A stretch of 64,000 bases of DNA. Origin: Paenibacillus guangzhouensis. Its GTDB lineage: Bacteria; Bacillota; Bacilli; Paenibacillales; Paenibacillaceae. Below the pieces are notes generated by a model. That model saw only the letters and a program-made list of their open reading frames with translations, searched no databases and had not been told where the DNA came from. A program made the translations under genes and the position numbers. Shown piece after piece: positions 17,387 through 28,272 of this stretch. The stretch covers positions 6,300,001 to 6,364,000 of the forward strand of contig NZ_CP045293.1 of the NCBI RefSeq assembly GCF_009363075.1, given 5' to 3'. The stretch's first letter is position 1, and every line of letters starts with the position of its first letter.

Positions 17387-19607
17387 GGAGCCAACAGCAC
17401 AGCAAATCGCTGACCAGCAAATTTATAAGCAATTTGGCGTATCCGAATCCGAGTACGCATTAATCTGTGGATTTCTAGGCCGTCAGCCGAACTATACCGA
17501 GATTGGCGTATTCAGCGTTATGTGGTCGGAGCACTGCGCATACAAGAACTCGAAACCGCTGCTTCGCCGCTTCCCGGTAACGGGAGAACGCGTCCTGATG
17601 GGACCGGGCGAAGGCGCAGGGATCGTCGATATCGGCGACAATCAAGCGGTTGTATTCAAAATCGAAAGTCACAATCACCCTTCCGCGGTTGAGCCGTATC
17701 AAGGCGCAGCGACAGGGGTGGGCGGGATTATCCGCGATATTTTCTCCATGGGCGCAAGACCTGTGGCGCTACTAAATTCACTCCGTTTCGGTAAATTAGA
17801 ATCCGAGCGGGTCAAATATTTGTTCGAGCATGTCGTGTCCGGGATTGCGGGATACGGGAACTGTATCGGGATTCCAACGGTTGCAGGCGAAGTCATGTTC
17901 GATGAGAGCTATGAAGGCAATCCACTTGTCAATGCGATGTGCGTAGGGTTAATCGACCACGATAAAATCCAACGCGGCGTAGCCAAAGGGATCGGCAACC
18001 CGGTGTTCTACGTTGGTCCTCCAACTGGACGCGACGGAATTCACGGTGCGACGTTCGCATCGGAAGAATTGACGGCTGAGACGGAAGCGAAGCGTTCGGC
18101 GGTGCAAGTCGGCGATCCATTTATGGAGAAGCTGGTTATGGAATCCACGCTTGAGCTGATCAATGCAGGAATCGTCGTCGGGATTCAAGATATGGGCGCA
18201 GCGGGCCTTACATGCTCGAGTGCTGAGATGGCAAGTAAAGCAGGTAATGGCTTAGAGCTATACCTGGATGAAGTACCGCAGCGCGAGCCGAACATGACGG
18301 CGTATGAGATGATGCTCTCCGAGTCGCAAGAGCGGATGCTGTTCGTCGTTGAACCGAAGGACGAAGCGCAAGCGATGGAGATTTTCGAGCGTTGGGGCGT
18401 GATTTGTGCCAAAGTCGGTAAAGTAACAGACGACGGACGTCTGCGTCTGATCCACAAAGGCGAAGTGGTCGGCGATATGCCGGTTCAAGCGCTTGTTGAC
18501 GAGTGTCCGGTATACAACAAACCATCGGCAGTACCAGCGTATTACACAGCGAACGAGAACGTAGACACGACGCGTTACGAAGAAGTGACGGATTTGAACC
18601 GCGCATTGGAGCAAGTACTTGCTTCTCCAACGGTAGCGAGCAAAGAATGGGTCTACAATCAATATGATCACATGGTACGCACGAACACAGCAGTTCGTCC
18701 GGGTTCGGATGCGGCTGTCGTGCTCGTAGAAGGCACGCGCAAAGGTCTGGCAATGACAACGGACTGTAACGGCCGTTATGTCTACCTGGATCCAGAAGTC
18801 GGCGGACGGATCGCAGTCAGTGAAGCAGCGCGCAACATCGTATGTTCCGGTGCTGAGCCGCTTGCGATTACAGATAACCTGAACTTCGGCAGTCCGGAGA
18901 AGCCGGATATTTTCTGGCAAATGGAACGTGCTGTAGACGGCATGGCAGAAGCTTGCCGCGAGCTCAATACGCCGGTAATTGGCGGTAACGTGAGCTTGTA
19001 CAACGAGAATAAGAAGGGCGCGATCTATCCGACACCTGTTGTAGGGATGGTTGGCCTTGTACATGATACGGATCATATTACGACTCAAGCATTCAAGAAC
19101 GAAGGCGACGTGATCTTCCTACTCGGGGAGACGCATGCAGAGCTTGGCGGAAGCGAATTCCAATATGTCGTGCATGGCGTAACGGAAGGCAGACCTCCGC
19201 AGTTGGATCTGGCCACGGAACGTACATTGCTGAACTCGGTGCTTGGCGCGATTCAGCAAGGACTAGTGGCATCGGCGCATGATTTGTCCGAAGGCGGTAT
19301 TGCTGCAGCGGTAGCAGAGAGCTGCATTAGCGGCAGCATCGGCGCATCGGTCAATATTGCAACGGAGTTGCGTCCGGATTTCGCGCTATTCAGCGAGAGC
19401 CAATCTCGTATTCTATTGACGGCATCGGCAGCACAGGCAGAAGCATTAGCGGCTTATGTACGTGAACAAGGTGTTCCTGTTCAGCGAATCGGAACCGTGC
19501 AAGGCAGCGATCTGACGATCACAGTGAACGGCAAACCAGGGGTCGCGGCACCTGTATCTCAATTTGCGAAGGTCTGGAAGGATGCGATTCCATGTCTCAT
19601 GAAATAA
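17364..19607 (+). CDS. purL: phosphoribosylformylglycinamidine synthase, PurL subunit (small type)
   Basis: Catalytic subunit of 747 residues. This is the small PurL that needs PurS and PurQ, unlike the 1300-residue single-chain enzyme. Two AIR-synthase-like halves are visible, with [36 protein letters not shown] and the second-half [11 protein letters not shown] and [15 protein letters not shown] 17364 has GGAGGG 7 bases upstream inside the end of purQ; an ATG at 17346 is in frame but poorly placed. Its end overlaps purF by 16 bases. Confidence 0.95.
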   Translation: MTQQVSAKEPTAQQIADQQIYKQFGVSESEYALICGFLGRQPNYTEIGVFSVMWSEHCAYKNSKPLLRRFPVTGERVLMGPGEGAGIVDIGDNQAVVFKIESHNHPSAVEPYQGAATGVGGIIRDIFSMGARPVALLNSLRFGKLESERVKYLFEHVVSGIAGYGNCIGIPTVAGEVMFDESYEGNPLVNAMCVGLIDHDKIQRGVAKGIGNPVFYVGPPTGRDGIHGATFASEELTAETEAKRSAVQVGDPFMEKLVMESTLELINAGIVVGIQDMGAAGLTCSSAEMASKAGNGLELYLDEVPQREPNMTAYEMMLSESQERMLFVVEPKDEAQAMEIFERWGVICAKVGKVTDDGRLRLIHKGEVVGDMPVQALVDECPVYNKPSAVPAYYTANENVDTTRYEEVTDLNRALEQVLASPTVASKEWVYNQYDHMVRTNTAVRPGSDAAVVLVEGTRKGLAMTTDCNGRYVYLDPEVGGRIAVSEAARNIVCSGAEPLAITDNLNFGSPEKPDIFWQMERAVDGMAEACRELNTPVIGGNVSLYNENKKGAIYPTPVVGMVGLVHDTDHITTQAFKNEGDVIFLLGETHAELGGSEFQYVVHGVTEGRPPQLDLATERTLLNSVLGAIQQGLVASAHDLSEGGIAAAVAESCISGSIGASVNIATELRPDFALFSESQSRILLTASAAQAEALAAYVREQGVPVQRIGTVQGSDLTITVNGKPGVAAPVSQFAKVWKDAIPCLMK

Positions 19608-21088
19608 AATCCTCCGAAGCGATCGCTCCGAAGTTATGGGTCGGCGATTACTACAACGAGGGAATGGGCCGGGACGATATTTTCGATAAGTTAAAAGAAG
19701 AATGCGGCGTGTTCGGGGTGTTCGGTCACCCCGACGCAGCGTCCTTGTCTTATTATGGTCTCCATGCCCTGCAGCATCGCGGCGAAGAGAGCGCGGGAAT
19801 CTGCACGACGGACGGCGGTGATTTCAACTATCATCGCGGGATGGGTCTTGTAAAAGAAGTGTTCGATAAGGATCGCTTGGCGTCCTTAGTCGGCTCTCGA
19901 TCGATCGGCCATGTTCGTTATTCGACGTCAGGGGAGAGTAAGCTGGCGAATGCGCAGCCGCTCGTATTCAAATATCGGGATGGCGATCTGGCGATCGCAA
20001 CGAACGGCAATATCGTGAATGCCAATCAAATCCGTCGCGAGCTCGAGTCTTCGGGTTCGATCTTCCAGACGTCGAGCGATACGGAAGTACTGGCGCATTT
20101 GATCGCACGATCGCCGAAGGATTTCGTAACGGCGACGAAAGAAGCCCTGCAGAAGCTGGTCGGCGGTTTTGCCTTCCTCATCATGACGAATGATAAGCTG
20201 ATCGTTGCTTCCGATCCGAACGGACTTCGTCCGATAACGATGGGACGACTCGGGGATGCGTATTTGTTCGCTTCGGAGACTTGTGCATTCGAGGTTGTAG
20301 GAGCGGAGCAAATTCGTGACATTCAACCGGGAGAAATGCTCATTCTGGATGCGACAGGGATGAAGGAAGATCGTTACACCGAGATGCAGCGCCGTTCGTT
20401 ATGCGCGATGGAGTATATTTATTTCTCCCGTCCGGATACGGATTTGAACGGTTCGAATCTTCACGCGGCTCGCAAACGGATGGGCAAGAAGATGGCGCAG
20501 GAATCCTTCGTGGATGCAGATATCGTCACAGGGGTACCGGATTCCAGTATCTCCGCGGCGATCGGATATGCAGAAGAGACAGGTATACCTTATGAGTTAG
20601 GGCTCATTAAAAACAAATATACTGGCCGTACCTTCATTCAACCGAGCCAAGAGCTGCGGGAGCAAGGCGTGAAGATGAAGCTGAGCGCCGTCCGCAAAGT
20701 CGTGGAAGGTAAACGCGTCGTCATGATCGACGATTCGATCGTACGCGGCACCACGTCTCGCCGGATCGTGAACTTGCTGCGGGAAGCGGGTGCGACGGAA
20801 GTGCATGTGCGGATTACGTCGCCGCCGTTTAAGAATCCATGCTTCTACGGGATTGATACCCCAAGCCGCAAGGAATTGATCGCCTCTTATCAATCGATCG
20901 ATGAGATTCGCCGGGAGATTAATGCAGATTCGCTTGCTTTTCTAACGAAAGATGGCTTGATTGAAGCGATTGACAGCTACTCGACGAACGAGATGAACGG
21001 CGGTTTGTGCCTGGCATGTTTTGATAATGATTACCCAACAGAAGTGGAGTTCCACGGAACAGAGAAATTCGGTTGCGGATGCGACTGA
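19592..21088 (+). CDS. purF: amidophosphoribosyltransferase
   Basis: First committed enzyme of purine synthesis (PRPP + glutamine to phosphoribosylamine), 498 residues. A short propeptide precedes the N-terminal nucleophile Cys in [12 protein letters not shown]. The glutaminase domain has [14 protein letters not shown], and the PRPP-binding loop reads [15 protein letters not shown]-terminal cysteines (CLACF and FGCGC) match the iron-sulfur type known in Bacillus. GGAAGGA lies 9 bases before the ATG, within the purL end. Confidence 0.96.
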   Translation: MSHEIKSSEAIAPKLWVGDYYNEGMGRDDIFDKLKEECGVFGVFGHPDAASLSYYGLHALQHRGEESAGICTTDGGDFNYHRGMGLVKEVFDKDRLASLVGSRSIGHVRYSTSGESKLANAQPLVFKYRDGDLAIATNGNIVNANQIRRELESSGSIFQTSSDTEVLAHLIARSPKDFVTATKEALQKLVGGFAFLIMTNDKLIVASDPNGLRPITMGRLGDAYLFASETCAFEVVGAEQIRDIQPGEMLILDATGMKEDRYTEMQRRSLCAMEYIYFSRPDTDLNGSNLHAARKRMGKKMAQESFVDADIVTGVPDSSISAAIGYAEETGIPYELGLIKNKYTGRTFIQPSQELREQGVKMKLSAVRKVVEGKRVVMIDDSIVRGTTSRRIVNLLREAGATEVHVRITSPPFKNPCFYGIDTPSRKELIASYQSIDEIRREINADSLAFLTKDGLIEAIDSYSTNEMNGGLCLACFDNDYPTEVEFHGTEKFGCGCD

Positions 21089-21147
21089 TCGAATAGATAT
21101 GACGAGTACAAAGAGAAAGACCACCAGAATGTAAAGGAGTGTACATG

Positions 21148-22194
21148 ATGTCCTCAGAAGCCTACAAAGAAGCCGGCGTCGATATCGCGGCAGGAAATGA
21201 AGCGGTCGAGCGCATGAAGAAGCATGTCAAAAGAACGTTCCGTCCTGAGGTGATGACTGACCTGGGAGGATTCGGCGGCTTGTTCGGATTGAACAAAGAC
21301 AAATACGAAGAGCCAGTTCTCGTATCCGGTACCGACGGTGTAGGGACGAAGCTCAAAATTGCATTCGCGATGGATAAGCACGACACGATCGGGATCGATG
21401 CAGTGGCGATGTGCGTCAACGATATTATCGTGCAAGGGGCAGAGCCATTGTTCTTCCTCGATTACTTGGCTTGCGACCGTGTCATTCCGGAGAAAATCGA
21501 AGCGATTGTCAAAGGAATTGCAGATGGCTGCGCAGAATCAGGTTGTGCGCTGATCGGCGGCGAGACAGCAGAGATGCCGGGTATGTACGCAGAAGGCGAG
21601 TATGACATTGCGGGCTTTACGGTCGGGATTGTCGATAAAAAGAAAATCATTGACGGCTCCACGATTGCACCTGGGGATGTTGTTCTTGGTCTAGCATCGA
21701 GCGGCGTACACAGCAACGGATTTTCGCTGGTTCGTAAGCTATTGCTAGAGAAGCATGGTTATCAATTGACAGATGCGCTGCCTGAGCTTGGTGGTGCAAC
21801 ACTCGGCTTGACACTGCTCGAGCCGACGAAGCTCTATGTGAAGCCGATCCTGAAACTGATCGAAGAGGTACAAGTGAAAGGCATGGCTCACATTACGGGC
21901 GGAGGCTTCATCGAGAATATTCCTCGTATGCTTCCTTCGAACGTGAACGTGAATATTGAATACGGCACATGGCCAATTCTGCCGATCTTCCAGTTGATGC
22001 AGCAGAAAGGCGAGATCACGAACCGTGACATGTTCACGACGTTCAACATGGGGATCGGGATGGTTATCGTCGTACCTGCGGATCAGGCTGATCAAGCTGT
22101 TGCTGTACTCAATGTGCAGGGCGAGCAAGTCTATCGCTTAGGCTCCGTTACTGAAGGAGAGCGTGTGGTCACCTTCACAGGAGCGGACGTGTAA
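21148..22194 (+). CDS. purM: phosphoribosylformylglycinamidine cyclo-ligase
   Basis: AIR synthase (348 residues) closes FGAM to AIR with [36 protein letters not shown] and [15 protein letters not shown] are the ATP and substrate blocks. Two adjacent ATGs (21145 and 21148) follow AAAGGAG; 21148 gives 8-base spacing. Its stop TAA shares one base with the purN ATG. Confidence 0.95.
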   Translation: MSSEAYKEAGVDIAAGNEAVERMKKHVKRTFRPEVMTDLGGFGGLFGLNKDKYEEPVLVSGTDGVGTKLKIAFAMDKHDTIGIDAVAMCVNDIIVQGAEPLFFLDYLACDRVIPEKIEAIVKGIADGCAESGCALIGGETAEMPGMYAEGEYDIAGFTVGIVDKKKIIDGSTIAPGDVVLGLASSGVHSNGFSLVRKLLLEKHGYQLTDALPELGGATLGLTLLEPTKLYVKPILKLIEEVQVKGMAHITGGGFIENIPRMLPSNVNVNIEYGTWPILPIFQLMQQKGEITNRDMFTTFNMGIGMVIVVPADQADQAVAVLNVQGEQVYRLGSVTEGERVVTFTGADV

Positions 22195-22805
22195 TGGAAC
22201 GATTGCGTGTGGCGGTGTTTGCTTCCGGGAACGGAAGCAATTTTCAAGCGCTGGTCGACGCGATCGAGGCAGGACAGCTCCATGCGACCATGGAGCTGCT
22301 CGTCTGTGATCGGCCGTCCGCCCTCGTGGCGGAGCGAGCAGCGCAGGCAGGCGTGGACACCTTCTTGTTCTCGCCGAAGCAGTACCCGAATCGCGAAGCG
22401 TACGAAGCGGAAATCTTGAAGCAGCTAGAGGCAAAGAAGATTGATCTCGTCGTGTTGGCGGGGTATATGCGGATTATTACCGATACGCTCGTCAAGCCGT
22501 TCTATGGCCGTCTGATCAATATCCATCCGTCGCTGCTGCCTGCTTTTCCCGGCATGAACGCGATTCAGCAAGCACTGGACTACGGAACGAAGGTGACGGG
22601 GGTCACGGTTCATTTCGTTGATGGCGGCATGGATACAGGTCCGATCATTGCACAGCGTGTTGCCCTGATTGAAGAGGGAGCAGGGATAGAAGAGGTTACA
22701 CAGTCGGTTCAACGTATCGAACGCGAGCTGTACCCGCAAGTGGTGCAGTGGTTCTGCGAAGAACGTATACAACTAATCGATCGAATTGTTCATATAAATT
22801 CATAG
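22194..22805 (+). CDS. purN: phosphoribosylglycinamide formyltransferase
   Basis: GAR transformylase (203 residues) using 10-formyltetrahydrofolate. [13 protein letters not shown] is the phosphate-binding start. Catalytic residues are in [12 protein letters not shown] (Asn, His), and the Asp in GGMDTGPII. The start overlaps the purM stop by one base, so translation is coupled. Length matches the family. Confidence 0.95.
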   Translation: MERLRVAVFASGNGSNFQALVDAIEAGQLHATMELLVCDRPSALVAERAAQAGVDTFLFSPKQYPNREAYEAEILKQLEAKKIDLVVLAGYMRIITDTLVKPFYGRLINIHPSLLPAFPGMNAIQQALDYGTKVTGVTVHFVDGGMDTGPIIAQRVALIEEGAGIEEVTQSVQRIERELYPQVVQWFCEERIQLIDRIVHINS

Positions 22806-22822
22806 CATGGGAGGAATCAGAC

Positions 22823-24370
22823 GTGGCTATTCGTAGAGCGCTGATCAGCGTATCGGATAAGACGGGGATTGTAGATTTTGCACGTGAGCTTGCGGCAGCA
22901 GGGGTAGAGATTATTTCGACGGGTGGCACGAAGAGCCTGCTCGAGAAGGAGAATGTTCCTGTGATCGGGATCTCCGAAGTAACAGGATTTCCGGAGATTA
23001 TGGACGGCCGTGTCAAAACATTGCATCCAGCGGTTCACAGCGGCTTGCTCGCAGTGCGTGACAATGAAGAGCATACGGCACAGATGAAAGAGCTTGGGCT
23101 TGATTATATCGATATCGTGGTCGTGAATTTGTATCCGTTCAAAGAAACGATTGCTAAACCGGGCGTCTCATACGAGGATGCGATCGAGAATATCGATATC
23201 GGCGGACCGACGATGCTGCGTTCCGCTGCGAAGAATCACGCGTTCGTCACCGTGGTTGTGGATGCAGCGGATTATGCGCAGGTGATCGAGGAAGTACGTG
23301 CTGGCGGCGATACGACACTTGAGACTCGTAAACGCTTAGCGGCCAAAGTATTCCGTCACACGGCAGCATACGATGCGCTTATCTCGGACTACCTCTCCAA
23401 GCAAGTCGGCGAGCCATTGCCTGAGACGTTCACTGTGACGTATGAGAAGGTGCAGGACCTACGATATGGAGAGAATCCGCATCAGAGCGCGGCGTTCTAT
23501 CGCAAACCGCTCGCAGGCCTAGGCAACATTACGACAGCAGAGCAGTTGCACGGCAAAGAACTATCCTACAACAACATCAACGACGCGAACGCAGCGCTCT
23601 CGATCGTACGTGAATTCGATGAGCCTACGGTTGTCGCGGTGAAGCATATGAACCCATGCGGCGTGGGCATCGGCGAGACGATCCACGAAGCGTATCAGAA
23701 AGCCTACGCAGCTGACCCGACTTCAATCTTCGGCGGTATCGTGGCTGCAAACCGTGTGATCGGCGCAGAGACAGCATCGTTGCTTGGCGAGATCTTCCTT
23801 GAGATCGTGATGGCGCCAGACTTCACACCAGAAGCATTCGATATTCTGGCGAAAAAGAAAAACATTCGTCTATTGAAATTAGGCGAGTTCTCGGCTTCTG
23901 CTGATCGCAAGACCGAATTCGCGGTGACATCGGTTGATGGCGGCATGCTCGTCCAAGAGACAGATATCCGTCAATTGGATGAGTCAGACCTGAAAGTAGT
24001 AACTGATCGTCAGCCAACGGCAGAAGAGCTGAAGCAGCTCTTGTTCGGTTGGAAAGTTGTGAAGCACGTAAAATCCAACGCAATCGTATTAGCCAAAGAC
24101 GATATGACAATCGGTGTAGGTGCAGGCCAAATGAACCGCGTCGGTGCAGCGCGTATCGCAATTGAACAAGCTGGAGAGAAAGCGCAAGGCTCCGTACTCG
24201 CTTCCGACGCATTCTTCCCGATGGGCGACACCGTTGAACTGGCTGTCAAAGCTGGCGTAACGGCAATCATCCAACCAGGCGGGTCGATCAAGGACGAGGA
24301 GTCCATTCGCGTGGCGAACGAGCACGGCATTGCGATGATCTGCACAGGTGTGCGTCATTTCAAGCATTAA
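22823..24370 (+). CDS. purH: bifunctional AICAR formyltransferase/IMP cyclohydrolase
   Basis: Last two steps of IMP synthesis in one 515-residue protein. The N-terminal cyclohydrolase is an MGS-like domain ([28 protein letters not shown]). The C-terminal transformylase has [25 protein letters not shown] and [13 protein letters not shown] 22823 is chosen because GGGAGGA lies 7 bases upstream and the family starts at this residue; the frame is open further upstream without homology. A palindromic repeat lies between it and purD. Confidence 0.95.
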   Translation: MAIRRALISVSDKTGIVDFARELAAAGVEIISTGGTKSLLEKENVPVIGISEVTGFPEIMDGRVKTLHPAVHSGLLAVRDNEEHTAQMKELGLDYIDIVVVNLYPFKETIAKPGVSYEDAIENIDIGGPTMLRSAAKNHAFVTVVVDAADYAQVIEEVRAGGDTTLETRKRLAAKVFRHTAAYDALISDYLSKQVGEPLPETFTVTYEKVQDLRYGENPHQSAAFYRKPLAGLGNITTAEQLHGKELSYNNINDANAALSIVREFDEPTVVAVKHMNPCGVGIGETIHEAYQKAYAADPTSIFGGIVAANRVIGAETASLLGEIFLEIVMAPDFTPEAFDILAKKKNIRLLKLGEFSASADRKTEFAVTSVDGGMLVQETDIRQLDESDLKVVTDRQPTAEELKQLLFGWKVVKHVKSNAIVLAKDDMTIGVGAGQMNRVGAARIAIEQAGEKAQGSVLASDAFFPMGDTVELAVKAGVTAIIQPGGSIKDEESIRVANEHGIAMICTGVRHFKH

Positions 24371-24412
24371 GATATAGGTTTAGGCATTTACATGGTTCAT
24401 GTTCAATACGTG

Positions 24413-24564
24413 GCGAGTGTAGCGCAGGGGACGGAATCGTGCTGGAAAAGCGAAAGCGTTCGCCTTTGTCCTCGGATTTCAACCATTAGGTATTAGTTAG
24501 ATCAAGAAATCCGAGGACAACAGCGATTGGGAAGTACGATCCGTACCCGGAGCGGTTGGCTCGC
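24413..24564 (-). repeat. palindromic element, repeat family 2 copy B
   Basis: A 15-bp perfect stem TTGTCCTCGGATTTC (24466-24480) / GAAATCCGAGGACAA (24506-24520) sits inside a longer imperfect palindrome whose ends pair GCGAG with CTCGC. Read on the minus strand, the flanks ACTTCCCAATCGCTGTTG and AAAGGCGAACGCTTTCGCTT match those of the purC-purS element. The central stem has a different but self-complementary sequence. The purD ribosome site follows about 30 bases later. Confidence 0.75.
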
Positions 24565-24606
24565 AAGGTATACGAGATTTAATTTATAAAATGTGAGGTG
24601 AGCTTG

Positions 24607-25872
24607 ATGCGTGTTATGGTAATTGGCCGCGGCGGACGTGAGCACGCGATCGTGTGGGCCTTGAAGAAGAGCGAGAAAGTGAAGCATCTCGTCTGCGCGC
24701 CAGGAAATGCAGGGATTGCGCAAATCGCCGAGTGCGTCGATATCGCAGAGAGTCAGTTCGAAGAGCTTGCTCAATATGCGCTGGATCAAGCGATCGACCT
24801 CGTGGTCGTCGGACCGGATGATCCGCTCGCAGCAGGCATTGTAGATGTGTTCGAGGCGAAGGACATTCCCGTCTTCGGACCACGGAAGAACGCAGCCATT
24901 ATTGAAGGCAGCAAGACATTCATGAAGGATTTGCTGCGCAAATACAACATTCCGACGGCCGCATACGAGAAGTTCGATAACTACGAGGATGCACTTGCCT
25001 ACCTGCGTCAGCAGTCAGCACCGATTGTTATCAAAGCTGACGGATTAGCAGCAGGCAAAGGCGTCATCGTCGCGCAGACGATGGAAGAGGCGGAGCAAGC
25101 ATTGCAGGAGATGATGGTCGGCAAAGTATTCGGCAATGCCGGCAATCAAGTCGTTATCGAAGAATTCATGGCCGGTCAAGAGATGTCGATTCTCGCATTC
25201 GTCGATGGGGAGACTGTCCGTCCGATGAGCCCGGCACAAGACCATAAGCCTGTCTACGACGGCGACAAAGGACCGAATACTGGTGGGATGGGGACGTACT
25301 CCCCGCTGCCACATATTCCCCAGTCCATTATCGATGAGGCGATTGAGACGATTGTCATTCCAACAGCTAAAGCAATGGTTGCGGAAGGACGTCCTTTCCG
25401 CGGCGTATTGTTCGCGGGTCTGATGATTACGCCGGACGGCAAGCCGAAGACGGTCGAATTTAATGCACGCTTCGGTGATCCTGAGACGCAAGTGGTGCTG
25501 CCTCGTCTGAAGACGGATCTCGTCGATATTTTCATGGCAGCGGTGAACGGGACCTTGCATGAGCTTGAGATCGAGTGGAGCGATGAAGCAGCGGTATGCG
25601 TCATTCTGGCTTCCGGTGGTTATCCGGCATCGTATCCGAAAGGATTGCCTGTGAAGGGATTGGATGAAGTGCAGGAAGCGCTCGTGTTCCATGCCGGAAC
25701 AGCGCTTGATGATCAAGGGCAATTCGTCACGAACGGCGGTCGCGTATTCGGGGTTGTGGGCCTTGGATCGACCATCGCGGAAGCGCGTGCGAAGGCCTAT
25801 GCCGATGCGGAGCGCATTCAATTCGAAGGCAAGCAGAATCGTACAGATATTGCGAACAAAGCGCTCGTCTAG
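24607..25872 (+). CDS. purD: phosphoribosylamine-glycine ligase
   Basis: GAR synthetase (421 residues), an ATP-grasp ligase joining phosphoribosylamine and glycine. VIGRGGREHAIVWAL, the PGNAGIAQ turn, IKADGLAAGKGVIV (ATP-grasp), DHKPVYDGDKGPNTGGMG and FNARFGDPETQVVLPRL are visible. GTGAGGTGAG stands just before ATG 24607; GTG 24598 is an in-frame alternative. Last gene of the pur operon. Confidence 0.95.
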   Translation: MRVMVIGRGGREHAIVWALKKSEKVKHLVCAPGNAGIAQIAECVDIAESQFEELAQYALDQAIDLVVVGPDDPLAAGIVDVFEAKDIPVFGPRKNAAIIEGSKTFMKDLLRKYNIPTAAYEKFDNYEDALAYLRQQSAPIVIKADGLAAGKGVIVAQTMEEAEQALQEMMVGKVFGNAGNQVVIEEFMAGQEMSILAFVDGETVRPMSPAQDHKPVYDGDKGPNTGGMGTYSPLPHIPQSIIDEAIETIVIPTAKAMVAEGRPFRGVLFAGLMITPDGKPKTVEFNARFGDPETQVVLPRLKTDLVDIFMAAVNGTLHELEIEWSDEAAVCVILASGGYPASYPKGLPVKGLDEVQEALVFHAGTALDDQGQFVTNGGRVFGVVGLGSTIAEARAKAYADAERIQFEGKQNRTDIANKALV

Positions 25873-25878
25873 TCGCGA

Positions 25879-25995
25879 TTACTCTTTGCGGAACAACAGA
25901 GCACGGTGGGTATAGACATAGAGAGTAGCCAGTAAAACAATAAGAATCAGGAAAACCGACAGCCAATGAGTACGTAGAAAATCTAGAAAAGTCAT
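25879..25995 (-). CDS. 38-residue single-span membrane protein
   Basis: Encoded convergent to purD, seven bases after its stop. The protein has a hydrophilic start MTFLDFLRTHW, one hydrophobic span of about 20 residues (LSVFLILIVLLATLYVY) and a basic tail RALLFRKE. GAGGAGGG lies about 11 bases upstream of the ATG on the minus strand, which supports real translation. No family recognised. The pur transcript has its likely terminator beyond this gene, so it would be covered by antisense RNA. Confidence 0.6.
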   Translation of the reverse strand: MTFLDFLRTHWLSVFLILIVLLATLYVYTHRALLFRKE

Positions 25996-26085
25996 AGTTA
26001 ACGGACCCTCCTCTGTGAACTGTGAATTGCCCCTATTGTTGCCGATCGAGGGCAGAACTATCCAGATCACCAATGGAATCCGATG

Positions 26086-26114
26086 AAGCTTAAGCAGATG
26101 CTTAAGCTTTTTTT
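26086..26114 (+). terminator. intrinsic terminator, probably of the pur operon
   Basis: A 10-bp stem AAGCTTAAGC / GCTTAAGCTT with a 4-base loop and a run of T. Orientation is plus, and no other plus-strand gene lies between purD and it. Confidence 0.75.
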
Positions 26115-26197
26115 CTTGCCCGTATGCATAGAATACGGGACACTTTTGCCACACTAGCGAAGAAGCAATGTACAGAACTAAAGTGGGGTGATGGAGC

Positions 26198-26377
26198 ATG
26201 GAACGTTATGACGTAGACTATGGTGAGCAGGAAGAATCCGCAGCAGCTGCCCAAGCGGTGCAGAATACAGCGGATGCGACGAATGCAGTAAGTTCGGAAG
26301 CGGATCAAGCAGGAGTCGAAGCGAACCACAACGATACGGATTTCTTGTTGAAGCAATTCTACGGGATGTACGAATAA
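26198..26377 (+). CDS. 59-residue acidic protein of unknown function
   Basis: A short gene reading MERYDVDYGEQEES, then an Ala-rich hydrophilic stretch (AAAAQAVQNTADATNAV), ending FLLKQFYGMYE. It is acidic with no membrane segment or cysteine. GTGGGGTGAT and GGAG lie upstream of the ATG, and a hairpin terminator follows 35 bases after the stop, so it looks like a free-standing transcription unit. No family recognised. The aromatic C-terminus (KQFYGMYE) might be an interaction tail; this is a guess. Confidence 0.6.
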   Translation: MERYDVDYGEQEESAAAAQAVQNTADATNAVSSEADQAGVEANHNDTDFLLKQFYGMYE

Positions 26378-26412
26378 GATTCGAGACATCTTAAGGAAGT
26401 TCTTCAGACAGA

Positions 26413-26454
26413 GCCAATGGATCTGACAATGACACGTCAGGGCATTGGCTTTTG
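26413..26454 (+). terminator. terminator after the 59-residue gene
   Basis: Arms AGCCAATG / CATTGGCT with an inner CTGAC / GTCAG stem and TTTTG after it. It overlaps the end of the convergent PAP2 gene. Confidence 0.6.
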
Positions 26455-27111
26455 TTGTTCTTGGACACGAGGTACAGCAACCGCAGGTCGATAGCCAAAT
26501 AACTGGCGGAGCAGCAGGGCCGCGAATCGAAAGACGATTTCTGCGAGGGCGATCGCACCGACCGCATCCAGTAAGGCATGCTGCTTCACGAAGAAGGTTG
26601 ATAAGATGATCGACCACGAAATCGCACCAATCATAGTTTTGACGGAGGAAGGGATGGCATGACAGGATCGGGCACCAATCCAGAGCAGATAGCTCGTCAT
26701 GACATGAATGCTGGGAAAACAGTTATATGGGCCGTCCAGCGTATAGATCCCTTGCACCAATTGAATGAGTATCCCATTGCCGTGTAGTTCGGGTCTCGGT
26801 ACGGTGGTCTGAAAAACATAATAAATGAGATAGCTCCCGATCAGCCCGAGGATGACTGCGAGCAGCGTCTGGTAATAGATCGAACGGTTTTTAAGGCATA
26901 ACAAGACGAAGCCGCCAATCAGGAAAGGGTACCAGAGCACATAAGGGACGATGAAGACCGGTAGGAACGGAATGGCATTGTCGAGGTCTGTCATGAGATT
27001 GTATACTCGCTCTCCGCCGTGGTTCAGCACCATGTAGAAGACATTCAGTACAGGAATCACGAGCAGCCAGAGGAGCGGGAGCAGGGATTGCAGAAGCGTG
27101 TTTCGTTTCAC
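26437..27111 (-). CDS. PAP2-family membrane phosphatase-like protein
   Basis: Integral membrane protein of 224 residues with about six hydrophobic spans. The PAP2 motifs are recognisable but altered. A VPRPEL segment stands for the first motif, CFPSIHVMTSYL (PS-x-H) for the second, and STFFVKQHALLDAVG (HxxxD) for the third. Family members dephosphorylate lipid phosphates such as phosphatidylglycerol phosphate or undecaprenyl pyrophosphate at the outer face. GTG start at 27111 with GGAGA 7 bases upstream. Substrate not identifiable. Confidence 0.8.
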   Translation of the reverse strand: MKRNTLLQSLLPLLWLLVIPVLNVFYMVLNHGGERVYNLMTDLDNAIPFLPVFIVPYVLWYPFLIGGFVLLCLKNRSIYYQTLLAVILGLIGSYLIYYVFQTTVPRPELHGNGILIQLVQGIYTLDGPYNCFPSIHVMTSYLLWIGARSCHAIPSSVKTMIGAISWSIILSTFFVKQHALLDAVGAIALAEIVFRFAALLLRQLFGYRPAVAVPRVQEQQKPMP

Positions 27112-27245
27112 GATAGATTCTCCTTTTTTGCATGCCGCAGCATGTTGATGGCTCTATCCTAACGTGAGAATCTGTAGATTCGGCTAAGAGCGAACTAAAG
27201 AATATCTGAAGATACAGCGCGTCACAACGATTGATATTCGCCCCG

Positions 27246-27275
27246 TTGACAGTTCTCGGAGGTTCATGATAAGAT
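27246..27275 (+). promoter_or_regulatory. sigma-A promoter for the alpha/beta hydrolase
   Basis: TTGACA at 27246-27251 and TAAGAT at 27270-27275, with an 18-base spacer. They lie about 70 bases upstream of the hydrolase ATG in otherwise gene-free DNA. Confidence 0.6.
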
Positions 27276-27345
27276 GTCTTTAATAATTCATAGTAAGTTT
27301 ATCGGAATTAATGGTTAATGGAAATTGAAGTAAGGGGATGAGCGT

Positions 27346-28182
27346 ATGGAACGTCATATTACGATCAAACACGAGGATTTGCAGCTGGCAGGAACGATTC
27401 ATTATCCGGAGGGTGTCTGCTCTGCAGGGAAGCAAGGCCAAGAAGGCTTTCGGGTTCCGCTAGTTGTCATCTGTCATGGGTTCGTGGGCAACCGGATCGG
27501 CGTCGATCGGTTATTCGTGAAGACCGCGCGCGAGCTCGCGCTGGCAGGCAACCTGGTGCTGCGATTCGATTATGGCGGATGCGGGGAGAGCTCAGGGGAG
27601 TATGGCGACTTAGGGCTGGAATCCATGATCGCTCAGACGCGTACCGCACTCGACTATGCGCTGGATTGCTGTGATGTGGATCTGTCGCGTGTGACGCTGC
27701 TTGGCCACAGCTTAGGCGGAGCGGTTGCGCTGCTCACGGCGGTGAAGGATCGCCGGGTGAAAAGGCTCGTGATGTGGTCGGCGGTAGGCTATCCTTTTAA
27801 CGATATTGTGAAAATTATTGGACGCAGCGGGTATGATGAATCGAAGCTCAAAGGGAAAACGGATTATGCGGGGTACAGCTTTACGCCCAAATATTTCGAT
27901 TCACTCGGGCTCTATCAACCTTTTCAAGAGACGAACCGATTCGCTGGCGACGTCCTCTTGATTCATGGCACAAGTGATGACGTCATTCCTGTCGATTATA
28001 GCTTCTTGTATGAGAAAACGTTCTGGCTGCGCAGTGATGGCCGGTGTGATAAAGAGATCATTTTTCAAGCGGATCATACGTATTCGACAGGAACGCACCA
28101 GACGCAGGTGATCGGCAAGACGAAGATGTGGCTGCGCGCGCTGGAGGAACGCCAGTCCGATTGGCAGCATTGGAGCATTTAA
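27346..28182 (+). CDS. alpha/beta hydrolase (serine esterase-like)
   Basis: Cytosolic hydrolase of 278 residues with the alpha/beta fold. The oxyanion strand reads PLVVICHGFVGNRIG, the nucleophile elbow LLGHSLGGAVAL. The acid residue is in LLIHGTSDDVIPV and the catalytic His in ADHTYS. The architecture is that of small carboxyl esterases and acyl hydrolases, with an uptake-independent cytosolic location (no signal peptide). AAGGGGATGAGCG precedes the ATG. Followed by a small conserved-looking gene. The substrate is unknown. Confidence 0.88.
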   Translation: MERHITIKHEDLQLAGTIHYPEGVCSAGKQGQEGFRVPLVVICHGFVGNRIGVDRLFVKTARELALAGNLVLRFDYGGCGESSGEYGDLGLESMIAQTRTALDYALDCCDVDLSRVTLLGHSLGGAVALLTAVKDRRVKRLVMWSAVGYPFNDIVKIIGRSGYDESKLKGKTDYAGYSFTPKYFDSLGLYQPFQETNRFAGDVLLIHGTSDDVIPVDYSFLYEKTFWLRSDGRCDKEIIFQADHTYSTGTHQTQVIGKTKMWLRALEERQSDWQHWSI

Positions 28183-28272
28183 GTCGAGGGCGACTGCAGG
28201 GGCTGATTTCATCACCATTTCCTAGTACAATAGAGCTTAGTAGTTATGGAAATCGCGTGAAGGAGTCGGCAG

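Noticed and set aside
18258-19088. 276-codon minus-strand frame within purL
   Set aside because: Shadow of the conserved purL reading frame; no ribosome site or homology.
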